Notes under the pieces: model-generated | Told to the model about the DNA's origin: nothing | The model's input: the letters and a program-made list of their open reading frames with translations, nothing else | The model's database searches: none | Part shown: positions 61,725 to 64,000 of the stretch, piece by piece | Numbering within the stretch: position 1 is the first letter of the stretch | Layout of the letters: the number at the start of each line of letters is the position of its first letter | Assembly (NCBI RefSeq): GCF_001956915.1 | Contig: NZ_MLJO01000024.1 | Location: 1 to 64,000, forward strand | DNA: 64,000 nucleotides | Direction: 5' to 3' | Source of the DNA: Intrasporangium flavum | GTDB lineage: Bacteria; Actinomycetota; Actinomycetes; Actinomycetales; Dermatophilaceae | Program-made: the position numbers and the translations under genes

Positions 61725-62444
61725 GTGGACACCCAGACCGCCCCGGCCCCCGAGGCCAGACTGCTCATCGTCGAGGACGAGCCGAACATCCGTGAGCTGC
61801 TCGCGACCTCCCTGCGCTTCGCCGGCTTCGAGGTCGAGACCGCGGCCGACGGCACCAGCGCGCTCGCCATGGCCGAGGAGACCGAGCCCGACCTCGTCGT
61901 CCTCGACGTCATGCTCCCCGACGTCGACGGCTTCGAGGTGACCCGCCGCCTGCGCGACCGCGGCCGCCAGCAGCCGATCGTCTTCGTCACGGCCCGCGAC
62001 GCCACCGGCGACAAGATCCAGGGGCTCACGGTCGGCGGCGACGACTACGTCACCAAGCCGTTCAGCCTCGAGGAGGTCATCGCCCGCATCCGGGCGGTGC
62101 TGCGCCGTACGCGTGGGGCCGTCGACGAGTCCGCGACGCTGCGCTTCCACGACCTCGAGCTCAACGAGGACTCCCACGAGGTGCGCCGCGGCGGACGCGT
62201 CATCGACCTGTCCCCCACCGAGTTCAAGCTGCTGCGCTACCTGCTGCTCAACCCGAACCGGGTGCTGTCCAAGCTGCAGATCCTCGACCACGTCTGGGAC
62301 TACGACTTCCGCGGCGAGTCAGGCATCGTGGAGTCGTACATCTCCTACCTGCGGCGCAAGATCGACGCCGACGGGCCCTCGCTCATCCACACGAAGCGGG
62401 GCGTGGGCTACGTCCTGCGCGTGCCGCCCGAGACGACGAGCTGA
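61725..62444 (+). CDS. OmpR-family response regulator
   Basis: A 239-aa DNA-binding regulator. Receiver domain: acidic pair EDEPN, phospho-acceptor Asp61 in VVLDVMLPD, Lys in VTKPFS. The C-terminal winged helix is PhoB-like (DLSPTEFKLLRYLLLNPNRVLSKLQILDHVW). GTG start with OmpR-type repeats upstream, so autoregulation is likely. Its kinase follows after 29 bp. Confidence 0.92.
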   Translation: MDTQTAPAPEARLLIVEDEPNIRELLATSLRFAGFEVETAADGTSALAMAEETEPDLVVLDVMLPDVDGFEVTRRLRDRGRQQPIVFVTARDATGDKIQGLTVGGDDYVTKPFSLEEVIARIRAVLRRTRGAVDESATLRFHDLELNEDSHEVRRGGRVIDLSPTEFKLLRYLLLNPNRVLSKLQILDHVWDYDFRGESGIVESYISYLRRKIDADGPSLIHTKRGVGYVLRVPPETTS

Positions 62445-62473
62445 CCCGAGCCGATCCACCCGACGGAGCCTGC

Positions 62474-63985
62474 ATGAACCCCGAGCCGGCCACCGGAGCG
62501 CCCGAACGCCCCGCGCGTCCGACCCGCGGGCGACGCCGCGCCTTCGGGCGCCTGCGCGCCCTGCCGCTGCGCTGGCGCCTCCTCGGCGTCGCGCTCGGCC
62601 TCATCCTCGTCGCCCTGGCGATCGTGACGCTCGTCGTCAGCGCCCTGCTGCGCCAGTACCTGATCGGGCAGTCCGACCAGGAGCTGTCGGTCTACGCCGA
62701 CAGCATCCAGCGCTACCAGGCCCAGGACCTCGTCCAGGGCAAGCCGCTGCTGCCGAGCGGGTTCACGCTGCGGCTCATGCCGGTCGGCTCCACCGAGACG
62801 ATCAACCTGAACGAGGCGGCCACCGAGCCCGACGACTCGCCCGCCCTGCCGCGCCTCGGCCCCGAGGACGACAAGGTCGAGAGCGGGCGGTCGTTCCAGG
62901 TGCCCTCCGAGGGGGGCGGCAGCAGCTGGCTGGCGATGGCGCGCCCGACCGCCGACGACAAGGCGGCGTTCATCGTCGCGCTGCCGTTGCGCGGCCTCGA
63001 GAGCACCGTCCAGCAGTTCATCTGGTACGCCGTGGCCATCGGCGTCATCGTGCTCATCGTCTGCGCCGCGCTCGGCTGGTACCTCGTCGGGCGCACCTTC
63101 CGACCCCTGACCCGCATCGAGGACACCGCCGCCCAGATCGCCGGCGGCGACCTCACCCGACGCGTCGCCTTGCCCGACACCGAGGACGAGGTGGCCTCGC
63201 TGTCGCGCTCGCTCAACGCGATGCTCGGCCGCATCGAGCAGAGCTTCGCCGTCCGGGAGGCCAACGAGGCCAAGATGCGGCGGTTCATCGCCGACGCCTC
63301 GCACGAGCTGCGCACCCCGCTCGCGGCGGTCGGTGGGTACGCCGAGCTCTACCGCCAGGGCGCGCTGCCCACCGCCGAGGCGGTGACCGGCGCCATGGGC
63401 CGCATCGAGAGCGAGAGCCAGCGCATGAGCGGGCTCGTCGAGGACCTGCTGACCCTGGCCCGTCTCGACGGCGAGCGCCCGCTCGAGATCCAGCCCGTCG
63501 ACCTCGCGGTGCTCGCCGCCGACGCCGCCCAGGACGCCCGCACCATCGCCCCCGACCGGCACGTCGTCGCCACCGGCATCCACGGTCCGATCGGCCCCAC
63601 CGAGCTCGAGGCCGACGAGCGCCAGCTGCGCCAGGTCGTCACCAACCTCGTGACGAACGCCCGGATCCACACGCCTCCCGGCACCCCCGTCGAGATCCTC
63701 GTCGGACGCGTCGACCCGGCCCACGTCGCCCTGCACGTGCGCGACCACGGGCCCGGCATCCCGGCCGAGGCGCGGGCCGCCGTCTTCGAGCGGTTCTACC
63801 GCGCCGACACCTCCCGCAGCCGCGGCAAGGGCGGCGGCAACGGCCTGGGCCTGGCCATCGTCGAGGCGATCGTCGAGGCCCACCGCGGGTCGGTCCGCGT
63901 CGACGAGACGCCCGGCGGCGGAGCCACATTCGTCGTCGAGCTACCCGTCCACGCGGCGCGCGACGATCGCACAGGCGATTCCTAG
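62474..63985 (+). CDS. Sensor histidine kinase
   Basis: A 503-aa membrane kinase: two membrane helices (about 35-60 and 178-200), an extracytoplasmic sensor of about 120 residues rich in acidic and Gly/Ser residues, HAMP, then the dimerisation helix with His277 (DASHELRTPLAAVGGY) and an ATP domain with NLVTNARIHTP, DHGPGIP and GNGLGLAIV. It should phosphorylate the regulator encoded just upstream. The signal is unknown. Confidence 0.92.
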   Translation: MNPEPATGAPERPARPTRGRRRAFGRLRALPLRWRLLGVALGLILVALAIVTLVVSALLRQYLIGQSDQELSVYADSIQRYQAQDLVQGKPLLPSGFTLRLMPVGSTETINLNEAATEPDDSPALPRLGPEDDKVESGRSFQVPSEGGGSSWLAMARPTADDKAAFIVALPLRGLESTVQQFIWYAVAIGVIVLIVCAALGWYLVGRTFRPLTRIEDTAAQIAGGDLTRRVALPDTEDEVASLSRSLNAMLGRIEQSFAVREANEAKMRRFIADASHELRTPLAAVGGYAELYRQGALPTAEAVTGAMGRIESESQRMSGLVEDLLTLARLDGERPLEIQPVDLAVLAADAAQDARTIAPDRHVVATGIHGPIGPTELEADERQLRQVVTNLVTNARIHTPPGTPVEILVGRVDPAHVALHVRDHGPGIPAEARAAVFERFYRADTSRSRGKGGGNGLGLAIVEAIVEAHRGSVRVDETPGGGATFVVELPVHAARDDRTGDS

Positions 63986-64000
63986 GAAGGCCACAACGGC

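Overview
The window looks like a chromosome segment of a high-GC Gram-positive actinobacterium, most likely a member of the Micrococcales (Intrasporangiaceae-like). The reasons are strong G/C bias at third codon positions, frequent GTG starts, IdeR-, BfrB- and citrate synthase 2-like proteins of mycobacterial type, a DUF3027/cold-shock pair, a bacterial XPB helicase with a WYL/helicase-associated neighbour, and a c-di-AMP (ydaO-type) riboswitch in front of an NlpC/P60 hydrolase. The family assignment is inference; the phylum is well supported.

Layout. 0-4.2 kb: class F sortase, CHRD surface protein and a small membrane protein, then an esterase/P-loop kinase pair. 4.2-9.9 kb: aldo/keto reductase, cupin and DHA2 efflux operon divergent from a MmyB-type regulator, then a sulfatase. 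9.9-14.6 kb: ArsR-SRPBCC-VOC operon, DHFR-like reductase, MFS divergent from a MocR regulator. 14.6-20.4 kb: GTPase, ThrE exporter, epimerase, GNAT, DinB with a C-terminal extension. 20.4-29.1 kb: accessory-looking stretch with SRPBCC proteins, cysM, PadR with a hydrolase, immunity-like genes, two frame-disrupted genes and a coupled small protein/HEPN-like pair, ending at tRNA-Arg(CCU). 29.3-35.3 kb: CYTH protein, double cupredoxin, small proteins, AhpD-like and DsbA-like proteins, riboswitch-controlled NlpC/P60. 35.3-42.2 kb: ideR with MFS, membrane protein, a compact promoter/mini-ORF/terminator locus, pdxH, pentapeptide protein, citrate synthase. 42.2-49 kb: sugar dehydrogenase, AbiEi-like/DUF559 protein, serC, lytic transglycosylase, ferritin. 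49-55.4 kb: MarR/EntS-like MFS/29-aa membrane protein operon, NCS2 purine permease, DUF2530, DUF3027/Csp operon, aldose epimerase. 55.4-64 kb: helicase-associated WYL protein, stand-alone LigD phosphoesterase, HMG-CoA lyase, XPB, secreted repeat protein divergent from a two-component system.

How parts connect. Several regulator/target modules have visible operators: an ArsR palindrome, a MocR dyad, two 17-bp PadR-type repeats, an iron-box-like core before marR, and 11-bp OmpR-type repeats between the two-component system and the secreted protein. IdeR and ferritin are the usual iron-homeostasis partners. The intergenic DNA is marked by GACGCGTC octamers, by short tandem repeats seeded on stop codons, and by two very long hairpins. 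Both clear frame disruptions lie in the accessory stretch, consistent with decaying mobile cargo.
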